DNA of 64,000 nucleotides, taken from positions 47,055-111,054 of the forward strand of contig VHDF01000002.1 of the NCBI GenBank assembly GCA_016871495.1. The letters are read 5' to 3'. The stretch is from Verrucomicrobiota bacterium (lineage in GTDB: Bacteria; Verrucomicrobiota; Verrucomicrobiia; Limisphaerales; VHDF01). Under the pieces are notes generated by a model. It made no database searches. It worked only from the letters and a program-made list of their open reading frames with translations, and was not told the DNA's origin. How positions within the stretch are numbered: the stretch's first letter is position 1; each line of letters starts with the position of its first letter. This document shows positions 23,879 to 33,239 of the stretch, piece by piece. A program made the translations under genes and the position numbers.

Positions 23879-26605
23879 TTAGTCCTGGTAGAGGAATTCA
23901 TTCGAACTGAACAGATTCTGGCAAAGGCTGCGCATGGCCTGCTCCTCCGCGGATCCAGCCGGCTTCGGCGAGGAGCTGTCGGAGGTGTTTCCCGCGAGGA
24001 GCGACGCGATCTGGCGCTCGATGAAATCTTGGGCGGAGCGGAACTCATCCCGAGTGGGAGCGCGCAAAAAGGCTAACTTCCACGCGCGGTCGATTTGGGC
24101 CTCTCGCAGCGGCCCTGCATCCTTTTTCAGCCGGTCGGCCAGCTTCTGGGATTGTTGCATCGAAAAATCGCTGTTCATCAACATCAGCGCCTGAGGCGCA
24201 ACCGTGGAACTGGTTCTTCGTTCGCAGTTCACCTCCATCACGGGGGCGTCAAAGGCATGCAGGAATGCCAAGGGGCGACTGCGCCTGACTTCCACATAAA
24301 TGCTCCTTCGAAACTCTTCTTCGCCCATGGCCACTTCGACGGGCATCTTGTTGTCTCCCTGCTTCTTGTCAACGCCCACGACGATTTGCCCGACGGCATC
24401 CTCCCGCACCGGCACGGGGGGGCCAAACATCTTGCCGCTGAGCACGCCGCTGACGGCGAGAAGAGAGTCCCGAATGGCTTCCGCATCCAGCCGCTGCAGC
24501 GATTTTCTCCAATAGAAGCGATTCTCCGGATCCAAGCCTTCCATCCCCGGATCCCGTGCCGAGCTTTGCCGATAGGCCGCGGAGGACATGATCAATCGAT
24601 TCAGCCGCTTCAGACTCCAGCCAAGCCCGAGATGGCGCGGGTCGTCGTTCCGGGGAGCCACGAACGCGCTGGCGAGCCAGTCCAGGAGTTCGGGGTGCGA
24701 AGGACGCTCGCCCTGCAACCCGAAGTCCGCGGGCGTGCCCACCAAGCCGCGGCCGAAGTGATGCATCCAAACGCGATTGACGATGACTCGGGCGAGCAGC
24801 GGATTGCGCGGGCTCGTTGCCCAAGTCGCAAAAGCGAGACGGCGCCGGGAAGTCGGCGGCTGTTCCGACGGCAGCGGCAGTCCAGGTGTTTCCTCCCCGC
24901 GGCTCAGCACGGTCAGGGTGCCCGGTGCGATGGCCTCCTTGGGCTGCTTGGGATCGCCTCGGTGAAACCGGTGGGTTACGGGCGCGGCTTCGGCCGGTTC
25001 GCTCAAAATGCTGATGAAATCTTCCTGTGGCTTCCGACTTCGCACCTCACCGATTTTCGCGTCCATCCCTTTCAGTTCGTCGGCGGCCTTGGGGTTGTAT
25101 TGGTAGAGCACTCCTGCGTTGATGTTGGCGCTCGGATGATCCGCGAGCAGCTTTTTCTGTTCGGGATTGCGTTTGTCGGGCGGGGTTTTGAACGCGTTCC
25201 AAAGCGGCTCACGCAGTGCAGGATCCATTTTCTCCAGGTGTGCCTTGAGGGCGGCATCGATGAACTCGGCTTGCTTCGCTTCCTTCTCTTTCACCAGCTT
25301 CCCCGCTTCCTCATCCACGGCCGCGGCCTTGGCGCGGTCGGCCGGAGTGTAAAGGGAAAGCAAACGCTGGGAGGGCGTCCGCCACCGCTTCCAATCGTAG
25401 GCCGGCTCGAAGATGGCGCGCAGCCGATAGTAGTCCGCCTGCGGAATCGGATCATAACGATGATCGTGGCATTGAGCGCATCCCACCGAGAGGCCCAGCA
25501 ACGAAGTCGAAACAATTTTTAGAGTGTCCGCGATGACATGGTTCCGGGCGATGTCCTGGTCGATGCCGCCTGTGGCGGTGCCATCCGCCGCCATGCGAAG
25601 AAATCCGGTGGCAATCAACAGGTCGCGCGTGGCTGGATCTTGGGAGGACTTCTCCAGGTCCTTGTGTTGGGCGAGCGCCAGTTCGTCGCCCGCCAATTGT
25701 TCCGTGATGAACCGATGGAAGGGCTTGTCCTCGTTCAAGGCTCGAATCACGTAGTCCCGGTACTTGTAGGCGTAGGGCCGCGGGGCGTCGTCGTTGGTGT
25801 AACCGTCGGAGTCCGCATAGCCGGCGATGTCGAGCCAATGCCGGGCCCAGCGTTCGCCGTAGCGTGGGGACTCCATCAAGCGATCCAACAAGGTCAGAAA
25901 GGGATCTGCCGATTCATTCAGGGAGTACGCCTCCAAGTCGGAGGGGGTCGGGATCAATCCCCAAAGCCCGATGAACGCGCGTCGGATGAGGGTTGGAGGC
26001 GATGCCTCCGCGGAGAAACGGAGACCACGAGCTTGCTGGTCGCGGGCCAGAAAGGCATCGATCGGATTCCGAATCCCACTCTTCTGGAGTTTGGGGATGT
26101 CAGGACGGCGCAACGGCTGGAAGGCCCAGTGGGCGCGTTCCTCTTCCGTGATCTGCATGCCTTGGCCCAGTGTCTCGGGTTCTGGCCGCGCTGTGCCCGC
26201 CCCGCCTTCGATCCATCGCTTGAGGGTTTCAATTTCCTGCGGGGTTGGCTTCCGGTCCCGCTTGGGCATCTCGCCCGATTGAACGCGCTTGAAAAGTAAA
26301 CTGGCATCGGGCTTGCCTGGAATCAGCGCTGTCCCGGAGTCACCGCCACGTTCGATCCAACGTTTCAGCCGAAGATCCAGACCGCCTTTGAGCGTCTCGC
26401 CTTCCCCGTGGCAATCGAAACAGTGGGCTTTGAGAATCGGCCGCACATGCTGTTCGAACGATAAGGGCTGGGGGTGGCCGGACCCTGGCGCGGTGGTCGA
26501 GGCGACGGACCTCGCGGAGATCATCGTTGCAACAACCAGAGCGATCGCCACCTTCCAGGCGCGGCGCACTGGGGTCGACGAGTTGCTTCCGACGAAATGA
26601 GGCAT
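23879..26605 (-). CDS. Planctomycete-type cytochrome PSD1: PSCyt1-DUF1549-DUF1553 (pair 1)
   Basis: A 908-residue exported protein. A signal peptide (about 14-36) is followed by a PSCyt1-type haem domain with CFDCH (62-66). Next is DUF1549 (FIGLWGLIPTPSDLEAY; RYGERWARHWLDIAGYADSDG) with a second CxxCH, CAQCHDHRYDPIPQ, near 375. DUF1553 follows (LLARVIVNRVWMHHFGRGLV; HPELLDWLASAF; MSSAAYRQSS). A start within the first few codons cannot be ruled out. It pairs with the DUF1501 gene behind it. Redox or degradative role in the periplasm is inferred from the haem motif only. Confidence 0.9.
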   Translation of the reverse strand: MPHFVGSNSSTPVRRAWKVAIALVVATMISARSVASTTAPGSGHPQPLSFEQHVRPILKAHCFDCHGEGETLKGGLDLRLKRWIERGGDSGTALIPGKPDASLLFKRVQSGEMPKRDRKPTPQEIETLKRWIEGGAGTARPEPETLGQGMQITEEERAHWAFQPLRRPDIPKLQKSGIRNPIDAFLARDQQARGLRFSAEASPPTLIRRAFIGLWGLIPTPSDLEAYSLNESADPFLTLLDRLMESPRYGERWARHWLDIAGYADSDGYTNDDAPRPYAYKYRDYVIRALNEDKPFHRFITEQLAGDELALAQHKDLEKSSQDPATRDLLIATGFLRMAADGTATGGIDQDIARNHVIADTLKIVSTSLLGLSVGCAQCHDHRYDPIPQADYYRLRAIFEPAYDWKRWRTPSQRLLSLYTPADRAKAAAVDEEAGKLVKEKEAKQAEFIDAALKAHLEKMDPALREPLWNAFKTPPDKRNPEQKKLLADHPSANINAGVLYQYNPKAADELKGMDAKIGEVRSRKPQEDFISILSEPAEAAPVTHRFHRGDPKQPKEAIAPGTLTVLSRGEETPGLPLPSEQPPTSRRRLAFATWATSPRNPLLARVIVNRVWMHHFGRGLVGTPADFGLQGERPSHPELLDWLASAFVAPRNDDPRHLGLGWSLKRLNRLIMSSAAYRQSSARDPGMEGLDPENRFYWRKSLQRLDAEAIRDSLLAVSGVLSGKMFGPPVPVREDAVGQIVVGVDKKQGDNKMPVEVAMGEEEFRRSIYVEVRRSRPLAFLHAFDAPVMEVNCERRTSSTVAPQALMLMNSDFSMQQSQKLADRLKKDAGPLREAQIDRAWKLAFLRAPTRDEFRSAQDFIERQIASLLAGNTSDSSSPKPAGSAEEQAMRSLCQNLFSSNEFLYQD

Positions 26606-26915
26606 TGCGAATTTTTTAGCACAAGACCTGCGCAGCGCCGATAGAAAAATGTGCGCTTCTCAACGCCGATTCCAGGCCTTGCTCCCCCGACCGCTAAGAG
26701 TTGATTTTCACCCCTCTTTTCGGCCAAGTTCATAAATCTACCCTTGCGCAAACTCATTCCATCCCGGTCCAACCCCACCCTAACGCCCTTCCTGCGCACC
26801 CAAGTCAAACGAACGCAGGCCTTTCGCCTACCCGCCACAAACGCCTCGTCGAACATTGCCGCCCAACGCGCGACGAAAACCAGTTAGTTAATCTCCCTGC
26901 GCCTTGGAATTTGAC
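26606..26915. promoter_or_regulatory. 310-bp divergent intergenic region between two PSD1 genes
   Basis: Separates two divergent PSD1-DUF1501 pairs. C-rich on the plus strand and without a plausible ORF or inverted repeat above about 8 bp that I could see. It presumably holds both promoters; no confident -35/-10 pair was assigned. Confidence 0.35.
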
Positions 26916-29612
26916 ATGAAGCGCCACGCCACCCTCCGCGACCCGCGACCGCAAGGCTCACTCGTCTTGGAACGCGAGAGCGTGCGTCGCCACGGTGCCC
27001 TGCGCCTCGTTCTCGCATCCGTTCTCCTCGGCGGGTTCCTCAACACCGCGCAGACCCAGGAACCGCGGATCCCTGCGCTTCCCCCCCGTCCTGAAGTGAC
27101 CCAACACGAAATCATTCCGATTCTTCTGCTCCGCTGCACGGTCTGTCATGGACTGCGGCGGCAGGAAGCCGGACTCGATCTTCGCACCAAGGCCTCGATG
27201 CTCAAAGGCGGGAATTCCGGCCCTGCCCTGATCCAGGGAAACCCCGAGGCAAGTTTGATGCATAAGAGAATTGCCTCCGGACAATGCCCGCCACCTTTGC
27301 GCGTCGTGGAAGTGAGCGTCAAACCCATGGAATCCCACGAACTCGCACTCCTGGCGAAATGGATCCAGCTTGGCGCTCCTGAAATCCCTGATGAATTCGA
27401 TGCCGCCGGGGAAAACCCCGATCCAGGCATCCGCGATGAGGACCGCCAGTTCTGGGCTTTTCAGACGCCCAAGCCCGTCGCGATCCCCCGCCTCTCCGAG
27501 GCGGTTCGAAATCCGGTGGACGCCTTCATCCTCGAGAAACTCCAGCGGAAAGGACTCCACTTTTCACCTCCGGCGGACGCGTTCACTCTGATCCGCCGCG
27601 CCACCCTCGACCTGACGGGCATGCCTCCGGCCCCTGAGGAAATGGCCGCCTTCCTTTCCGACCCCGACCCCGCCGCATACGAGAAGATGATCGACCGGCT
27701 TCTGGCCTCACCTCGCTACGGGGAACGCTGGGCTCGGCATTGGCTCGACCTCGCGGGTTATGCCGACTCCGAGGGAAAGCGTGAACAGGACGAAATACGC
27801 CCCGACGCCTACCGCTACCGCGATTATGTGATTCGATCTTATAATCGCGACAAGCCCTACGACCGGTTCCTTCTGGAACAGATCGCCGGCGACGAACTTG
27901 CCGATTACACCGGCGCCGGCGAAATGACCGAGGCGCTTTCCGACCATCTGGTTGCGACGGGCTTTCTGCGCATGGCTCCCGACTCGACCGTCGCCCAGAT
28001 CACCGCCTTCGTTCCCGACCGTCTTGATGTCATCGCGGATGCCATCGAGGTCCTGGGATCGGGTGTCATGGGCTTGACCGTGGGATGCGCCCGCTGCCAC
28101 TCGCACAAGTTCGATCCCATCCCTCAGCGCGACTACTACCGGATAGCCGCCGCCTTGAAAGGAGCCTACGACGAACACGACTGGCTCACTCCCAACCAAC
28201 GCAGACTGCCCTTCGTTGCCACGGCCGAACGGCGCCAATGGGAGACTCGCGATCAAGAGATCGCCACCGAAATCGAATCACGGAATGCCAAGCTGAATGC
28301 AGCAGCCTCGAAGCTGAAGCAGGTCATCTTCCTGGAACGCCTCGCCCAGTTGCCTCTCTTCCTCAAAGAGGGCGTCCGCCAAGCCCTGGAAACAGGCGCG
28401 AATCAACGCAGCGGCGCCCAACAATTCTTGGCCGGCAAGTTTGAAAAGTTGCTGCGGATCGACGACCAGGAATTGAAGAGGCTGGACGCGACGTTCAAGA
28501 AGACGGCGGATGAGATCCAGAGCCAAATTGTTGCCCTCGAAAAACAACGGCCGCCGGAACCGAAGATCCGCGCGTTGTGGGACCGGGGTGAACCTTCGCC
28601 CACTTATCTGCTGACCCGCGGCAATTATCTGACGCCGGGCCGCCTTGTCGCTCCGGGCGGGTTGTCGATTCTCGCGCTGACCAACGCGCCCTTCGAGATT
28701 CGTCCACCCTGGCCCGGCGCCAAACAAACCGGCCGGCGGCTGGCGCTGGCGAAGTGGCTCACTCATCCCGACCATCCTCTGACCGCCCGGGTGATGGTCA
28801 ATCGCATTTGGAGGCATCACTTCGAACATGGATTGGTACGGTCCACGGGCAACTTCGGACGGACGGGCACGCCACCCACGCATCCGGAATTATTGGATTG
28901 GCTCGCGAGCGCGTTCGTCCGCGGCGGATGGAGTATGAAAGCCCTTCACCGAGTCATCATGACTTCCCGCACTTACCGCCAGTCTTCCGTGGTGACCGCG
29001 GAGTCCCAGCAACTTGATCCCGGCAATGATCTGCTCTCGCGGTTTCCTCTCAAACGCATGGATGCCGAGGTGCTGGCCGACACCATCCTTCGCGTCTCGG
29101 GCGTGCTCGACGAAACCCCGTTTGGTCCGCCCGACAAAGTGCAGGTGCGAGCGGACGGATTGGTCAGTCCGGCGGGGACTGTGAGGGGCTGGCGGCGCAG
29201 CATTTATGTGCAACAGCGTCGCAAGGAAATCCCCTCGATCCTGGAAGTGTTCGATCTGCCGCAAATGAACCCCCACTGTCTCGAACGTCCCAACTCGGTC
29301 GTGGCGAGTCAGGCATTGCATCTCATGAACAACGCCTTGATTCGGCGCTGGGCGGAGTCTCTCGCTCTCCGAGTGGTTCGCGAGGCAGGACATGATCCGA
29401 ACGAGCAGATCCGCCGGCTTTACCTGATCGCCTTCAGCCGCCCCCCCACGGCTGAAGAGGAGCAACTCACCAAGGAATCACTCTCCCAGCTCGCGTTACA
29501 GTGGTCCGCCGCCGCCGCGGCAAAGAATCAGCGGTCCGCCCCAGAGATGGAACCCCTCGCCAGTCTTTGCCACGTCCTCATCAATTCGGCGGAATTCATC
29601 TTCATCGATTGA
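26916..29612 (+). CDS. Planctomycete-type cytochrome PSD1: PSCyt1-DUF1549-DUF1553 (pair 2)
   Basis: An 898-residue exported protein. After a long basic N-terminus and a hydrophobic segment (LVLASVLLGGFLNTAQT), the PSCyt1 haem motif CTVCH lies at 74-78. DUF1549 includes RYGERWARHWLDLAGYADSE and CARCHSHKFDPIPQ near 390; a coiled-coil middle follows; then DUF1553 (TARVMVNRIWRHHFEHGLV; HPELLDWLASAF; MTSRTYRQSS). ATG 26916 is preferred to TTG 26904. A DUF1501 gene follows after 8 bp. Divergent from the first pair; the two pairs are clear paralogues but well diverged. Confidence 0.9.
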   Translation: MKRHATLRDPRPQGSLVLERESVRRHGALRLVLASVLLGGFLNTAQTQEPRIPALPPRPEVTQHEIIPILLLRCTVCHGLRRQEAGLDLRTKASMLKGGNSGPALIQGNPEASLMHKRIASGQCPPPLRVVEVSVKPMESHELALLAKWIQLGAPEIPDEFDAAGENPDPGIRDEDRQFWAFQTPKPVAIPRLSEAVRNPVDAFILEKLQRKGLHFSPPADAFTLIRRATLDLTGMPPAPEEMAAFLSDPDPAAYEKMIDRLLASPRYGERWARHWLDLAGYADSEGKREQDEIRPDAYRYRDYVIRSYNRDKPYDRFLLEQIAGDELADYTGAGEMTEALSDHLVATGFLRMAPDSTVAQITAFVPDRLDVIADAIEVLGSGVMGLTVGCARCHSHKFDPIPQRDYYRIAAALKGAYDEHDWLTPNQRRLPFVATAERRQWETRDQEIATEIESRNAKLNAAASKLKQVIFLERLAQLPLFLKEGVRQALETGANQRSGAQQFLAGKFEKLLRIDDQELKRLDATFKKTADEIQSQIVALEKQRPPEPKIRALWDRGEPSPTYLLTRGNYLTPGRLVAPGGLSILALTNAPFEIRPPWPGAKQTGRRLALAKWLTHPDHPLTARVMVNRIWRHHFEHGLVRSTGNFGRTGTPPTHPELLDWLASAFVRGGWSMKALHRVIMTSRTYRQSSVVTAESQQLDPGNDLLSRFPLKRMDAEVLADTILRVSGVLDETPFGPPDKVQVRADGLVSPAGTVRGWRRSIYVQQRRKEIPSILEVFDLPQMNPHCLERPNSVVASQALHLMNNALIRRWAESLALRVVREAGHDPNEQIRRLYLIAFSRPPTAEEEQLTKESLSQLALQWSAAAAAKNQRSAPEMEPLASLCHVLINSAEFIFID

Positions 29613-29620
29613 CCAAGCCT

Positions 29621-31129
29621 ATGAACCATCGCATGCGTTCGGACCGACCACGCTCTCCGTCCTCGTCCCTCAGCCGCCGAGGTTTTTTCGAGTCGGTGGC
29701 GGGAGGAATTCATGGCGCCGCCCTGGCCTATCTCTTCAGCCGGGACTTCTTCGGAAGTTCTCCGTGGCTCGCCCAAGCGGCAGATGCGCATCCCGCAAGC
29801 CCGGATCGGACGATGTTCGATCTCACTCCGAAGAAACCTCACTTTCCTCCCAAGGCCAGGGCCGTGATCCATCTTTTCATGAACGGGGGTCCCAGCCAGA
29901 TGGACTTGTTCGATCCCAAGGTGGAACTGGATAAGCATCATGGAGAGTCCTACTTCCAGAAAATCGCGGGCGAAGTGGAGAGTCCCGGCTCGGCCGGAGC
30001 CCTCATGCGGAGCCCCTTCAAGTTCAGCCAGCATGGCCGTTCCGGCATGTGGGTTTCCGAACTGATGCCGCACCTGGCCCGGCATGTCGATGAGATCGCC
30101 TTCATCCGGTCCATGCACACCACCATCCTCACCCATGAGCCGGCCATCTATAAGATCCAGTCTGGCCGGACCCTTCCGGGGTACGGCTGTCTCGGCTCCT
30201 GGGCGGTCTATGGCCTGGGGACGGAAAACCAGAGCCTGCCCGCTTACGTCGTGCTTGACGATCCGATCAGCCTTCCCGTCAACGGCGTTGAGAATTGGCA
30301 GTCCGGATTCTTGCCGCCGGTTTACCAAGGCATCCGCTTCCGTTCCAATGGATCGCCCGTGCTCAATCTCAAACCCGAGGTCGAACAGCCGCCGGATGTC
30401 GTCCGGCTCGAGCGCGACCTGTTGGCGCGATTGGACCGCATTCACCTTCAGAAGCGATCCGGCAACCCGGCTCTGGAAGCCCGCATTTCCACCTACGAAC
30501 TCGCCGCGCGCATGCAATTGGCCGCGTCCGACGCGCTGGACCTGTCTCAGGAAACTCCGGCAACGCTCGAGCTCTATGGCCTGACGAACAAGCAAACCGA
30601 GTCGTATGGACGGCGCTGCCTGATTGCCCGCCGCCTGGTTGAGCGCGGAGTTCGTTTTGTCCAGCTCTATATCAATGGCCAGATTTGGGACAATCACGCC
30701 AACATTGCCGTGGATCTCAAATCGGCTTGCGACCGAACCGACCAACCGATTGCTGCCCTCTTGCAGGACTTAAAACAGCGCGGCCTTCTCTCGGACACGC
30801 TGGTGGTGTGGGGCGGTGAGTTCGGACGCCTTCCCATTGCCCAACTGCCGGGCGACAAAGTGGTGAGCAAAGCCGGGCGTGATCACAACAAGAACGCCAT
30901 GATCATCTGGATGGCCGGCGCCGGCATCAAACCTGGCGTGGTCCACGGATCCACCGACGAAATCGGAATGGCCGCGGCGGATGACAAGGTCACGGTGCAG
31001 GATTGGCACGCGACGATTCTTCACTTGCTCGGGCTCAACCACGAGGAACTCTTCTTCGAACGCCACGGATTGAAGGAAAAGCTGACTTCCGTTTTTGACA
31101 CGCGCTTGATCCAAGGGATCCTTGCCTGA
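29621..31129 (+). CDS. DUF1501 protein, Tat-exported (pair 2)
   Basis: A 502-residue DUF1501 protein. The Tat motif SRRGFFESVAGGIHGAALAY lies near residue 20. Conserved blocks match the other two copies: LFMNGGPSQMDLFDPKVE, IRSMHTTILTHEPA, RLVERGVRFVQLYINGQIWD and GGEFGRLPIAQLPG ... GRDHN. ATG 29621 is right after the PSD1 stop; the frame extends upstream into that gene but is not similar there. Probably exported folded and acting with its PSD1 partner. Confidence 0.9.
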   Translation: MNHRMRSDRPRSPSSSLSRRGFFESVAGGIHGAALAYLFSRDFFGSSPWLAQAADAHPASPDRTMFDLTPKKPHFPPKARAVIHLFMNGGPSQMDLFDPKVELDKHHGESYFQKIAGEVESPGSAGALMRSPFKFSQHGRSGMWVSELMPHLARHVDEIAFIRSMHTTILTHEPAIYKIQSGRTLPGYGCLGSWAVYGLGTENQSLPAYVVLDDPISLPVNGVENWQSGFLPPVYQGIRFRSNGSPVLNLKPEVEQPPDVVRLERDLLARLDRIHLQKRSGNPALEARISTYELAARMQLAASDALDLSQETPATLELYGLTNKQTESYGRRCLIARRLVERGVRFVQLYINGQIWDNHANIAVDLKSACDRTDQPIAALLQDLKQRGLLSDTLVVWGGEFGRLPIAQLPGDKVVSKAGRDHNKNAMIIWMAGAGIKPGVVHGSTDEIGMAAADDKVTVQDWHATILHLLGLNHEELFFERHGLKEKLTSVFDTRLIQGILA

Positions 31130-31230
31130 CCAAGGAATGCTCCGTCCTGAGCCATCAGCCAATCCGTGTGCTTTCCAAAATCCTCCGCCATGTCGAATGT
31201 TCGGCCTGGCCCTGACTCGACCACAAAATC

Positions 31231-31731
31231 CTATCGCGGCTTGCGGTGCTTGGGGTAGGGGATCTTCTTGGAGGCGCTCAAGTCGTGGCTGACCCGCGCG
31301 GCCCATTGCTTTTCTTCCCCGTCGATGACCGGCGCTCTCGGGAGAAGCTGAATGCCGTGCCCAAACACATTAAGCACCGCCGTTCCCGGGAAGTACATGA
31401 AGTCATCGAAGATCCATTCCCCTGTAGGCAGCACGGGGCGGGGAGCATCGCAAAGCACTGTGGCGGGTAGTTTCAAGCCGGGAGGAAATGTTTCGCCCGG
31501 AAAATTGATCCGAAAATCTTGAATGCCCAGGCCAGGCTGAACGACGCGAAGGGCAGGGATGCCCGAGGGCGATGATTCGAAGTGGAGTTCCCACGGGCCT
31601 TTGCGCAGTCGCAAATGGCGGTCTCCAGCGTAGAGGAGAAAATAGCCCGCCAGACACGCCACAAAAAGCAGGGTCAACCGCCGTCCGAGGCTTGCTTCAG
31701 CGACTGGTTTGGCGAGGGTCGGGTCAGTCAT
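31231..31731 (-). CDS. Hypothetical protein with one N-terminal membrane helix
   Basis: A 166-residue protein not recognised. It has a short cytoplasmic start, one hydrophobic helix (LTLLFVACLAGYFLLYAG, about 19-36) and a soluble, Pro-rich C-terminal part with FPGETFPPGLKLP and FPGTAVLNVFGHGIQLLPRA. The tail is basic. It is last in the minus-strand lgt-rluD-DUF456 run, 34 bp after DUF456, and may be cotranscribed. Confidence 0.65.
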   Translation of the reverse strand: MTDPTLAKPVAEASLGRRLTLLFVACLAGYFLLYAGDRHLRLRKGPWELHFESSPSGIPALRVVQPGLGIQDFRINFPGETFPPGLKLPATVLCDAPRPVLPTGEWIFDDFMYFPGTAVLNVFGHGIQLLPRAPVIDGEEKQWAARVSHDLSASKKIPYPKHRKPR

Positions 31732-31765
31732 GGGACCTGCCCCTTGGCAGATCGGGCGGTCCGGG

Positions 31766-32266
31766 TCAAGACCAAGCCCTCCACACGACGTTGCCCGCGA
31801 AAAGCGTGATCATGGCCACGGAGCAGGCAAACTTGCCGACCGCCCCCGCCAGCAATCCAAGCGCCGCGCCCAGCCCCGCCCGGCTGGCTTCCTTCCATTC
31901 GCGGCCCGCAAACATTTCAAAAACGACGGCGCCAATGAACGGCCCGAGCAAGATCCCCGGCACACTGAAAAACAATCCAATCAGCCCGCCCACTCCTGCT
32001 CCCAGAGCGCCTTTCCAGGTCGCGCCCAATTTTTTGGCTCCTAAGAAACCGGCGCCCAGATCCAAGGCGATGGAGGCGGCCATGAGCACGCCCAGGATCA
32101 CCAGAACCCAGGTCGTGGCGCTCGCCGAACCGAACCACAGGCGGTGGGCCAGGGCGGCGGCGAACACCAGCGGCGTGCCCGGAAGCGCCGGCAGCACGCA
32201 GCCCAGCAGCCCCACTCCCATGATCCCCAGCGTCAAAGCCAATCCCAACCATTGATCCCAGCTCAT
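31766..32266 (-). CDS. DUF456 family membrane protein
   Basis: A 166-residue hydrophobic protein with about four to five helices. It has the DUF456 hallmarks LLGCVLPALPGTPLVF near the start, KKLGATWKGALGAGVGGLIG in the middle, and PGILLGPFIGAVVFE. Family function is unknown. It lies 4 bp after the rluD stop on the same strand, so is likely cotranscribed with lgt and rluD. Confidence 0.85.
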   Translation of the reverse strand: MSWDQWLGLALTLGIMGVGLLGCVLPALPGTPLVFAAALAHRLWFGSASATTWVLVILGVLMAASIALDLGAGFLGAKKLGATWKGALGAGVGGLIGLFFSVPGILLGPFIGAVVFEMFAGREWKEASRAGLGAALGLLAGAVGKFACSVAMITLFAGNVVWRAWS

Positions 32267-32270
32267 GGCC

Positions 32271-33239
32271 TCAGCTTAATCGATTCCGGTTTTCCCGCAA
32301 CCTCGCGAGGACGTTTCCGAGATCCGCGGGCCAGGGCGCGGAGAACTTCATGCTGCGTTGCGTGGCGGGATGCGTGAAGGAAATCTCCAAGGCGTGGAGC
32401 ATCTGCCGGTTCACTTCAATACCCGTGGCTTCCGTGAAGCGTTGGTGCTGCCGCTTGCCATAGACCTCGTCGCCGACGAGGGGATATCCGAGGTGCTGAA
32501 AATGAACCCGGATTTGATGCGTGCGTCCGGTGAAAAGTTGAACTCTCACGAGGGTGGCGGAACGGAATCGTTCGACCACTTCGTAACCGGTGCGGGCTTC
32601 CCGGCCTTCCCCGATCGCCACCGCCATGCGCTTCCGATGCGAGACGTGACGGGCGATGGCGGCACGGATTTCACCCGCATCTTTCACCACGTCACCACAC
32701 ACCAAGGCGAGGTAATACTTGCGGACGGTTCGCTCGGCAAATTGACGGGCCAGATGGATGTGCGTGAGGTCGTCCTTGGCCACAATCAGGCAACCCGACG
32801 TTTCGAGGTCCAGCCGGTGCACGATACCCGGACGCGCCACGCCGCCGATGCCACTCAGTTTGCCTTCACAATAATGGAGCAAGGCGTTGACGAGCGTGTG
32901 CTCGTCGTGTCCCGCCGAGGGATGCACCGCGATGCCGGCGGACTTGTTGAGCACAATCAGGTGCTCGTCTTCGAAAAGAATTTCCAGGGGGATGGCTTGG
33001 GGCTGGGCCACCGCAGGGCGCGGGGCTGGCCAGGAAATCTCGACTTGGTCTCCGGCACGAGGGCTATAGGTGGGTTTCACCGGAGCACCGTTGACGCGAA
33101 GGTGCCCTTCCTGAATCAGCCGCCGCACCGTTCCTCGCGACACCGAGGGCAGATGTTCGCGCAAGGCCTGATCGAGCCTCCCGCCCGGCAAGGACTTCGG
33201 CCATTCGATCCGAGTGAAAGTGGGCTCACTTTCAGCCAT
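32271..33239 (-). CDS. rluD: RluA-family 23S rRNA pseudouridine synthase (RluD-like)
   Basis: A 322-residue enzyme that isomerises uridines in 23S rRNA. The N-terminal S4 domain (RLDQALREHLPSVSRGTVRR) is followed by the synthase domain with catalytic Asp in GIVHRLDLETSGCLIVAK, then FTGRTHQIRVHFQHLGYPLVGD. ATG 33239 overlaps the lgt stop by 8 bp; a GTG at 33260 would add seven residues. RluD (positions 1911/1915/1917) is the closest by architecture, but RluC is possible. Confidence 0.87.
   Translation of the reverse strand: MAESEPTFTRIEWPKSLPGGRLDQALREHLPSVSRGTVRRLIQEGHLRVNGAPVKPTYSPRAGDQVEISWPAPRPAVAQPQAIPLEILFEDEHLIVLNKSAGIAVHPSAGHDEHTLVNALLHYCEGKLSGIGGVARPGIVHRLDLETSGCLIVAKDDLTHIHLARQFAERTVRKYYLALVCGDVVKDAGEIRAAIARHVSHRKRMAVAIGEGREARTGYEVVERFRSATLVRVQLFTGRTHQIRVHFQHLGYPLVGDEVYGKRQHQRFTEATGIEVNRQMLHALEISFTHPATQRSMKFSAPWPADLGNVLARLRENRNRLS

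Noticed and set aside
24095..25522. Long plus-strand open frame antisense to PSD1 pair 1
   Set aside because: It shadows a clearly conserved gene; its sequence is rich in His/Arg/Gly with no recognisable domain, as expected in GC-rich DNA.
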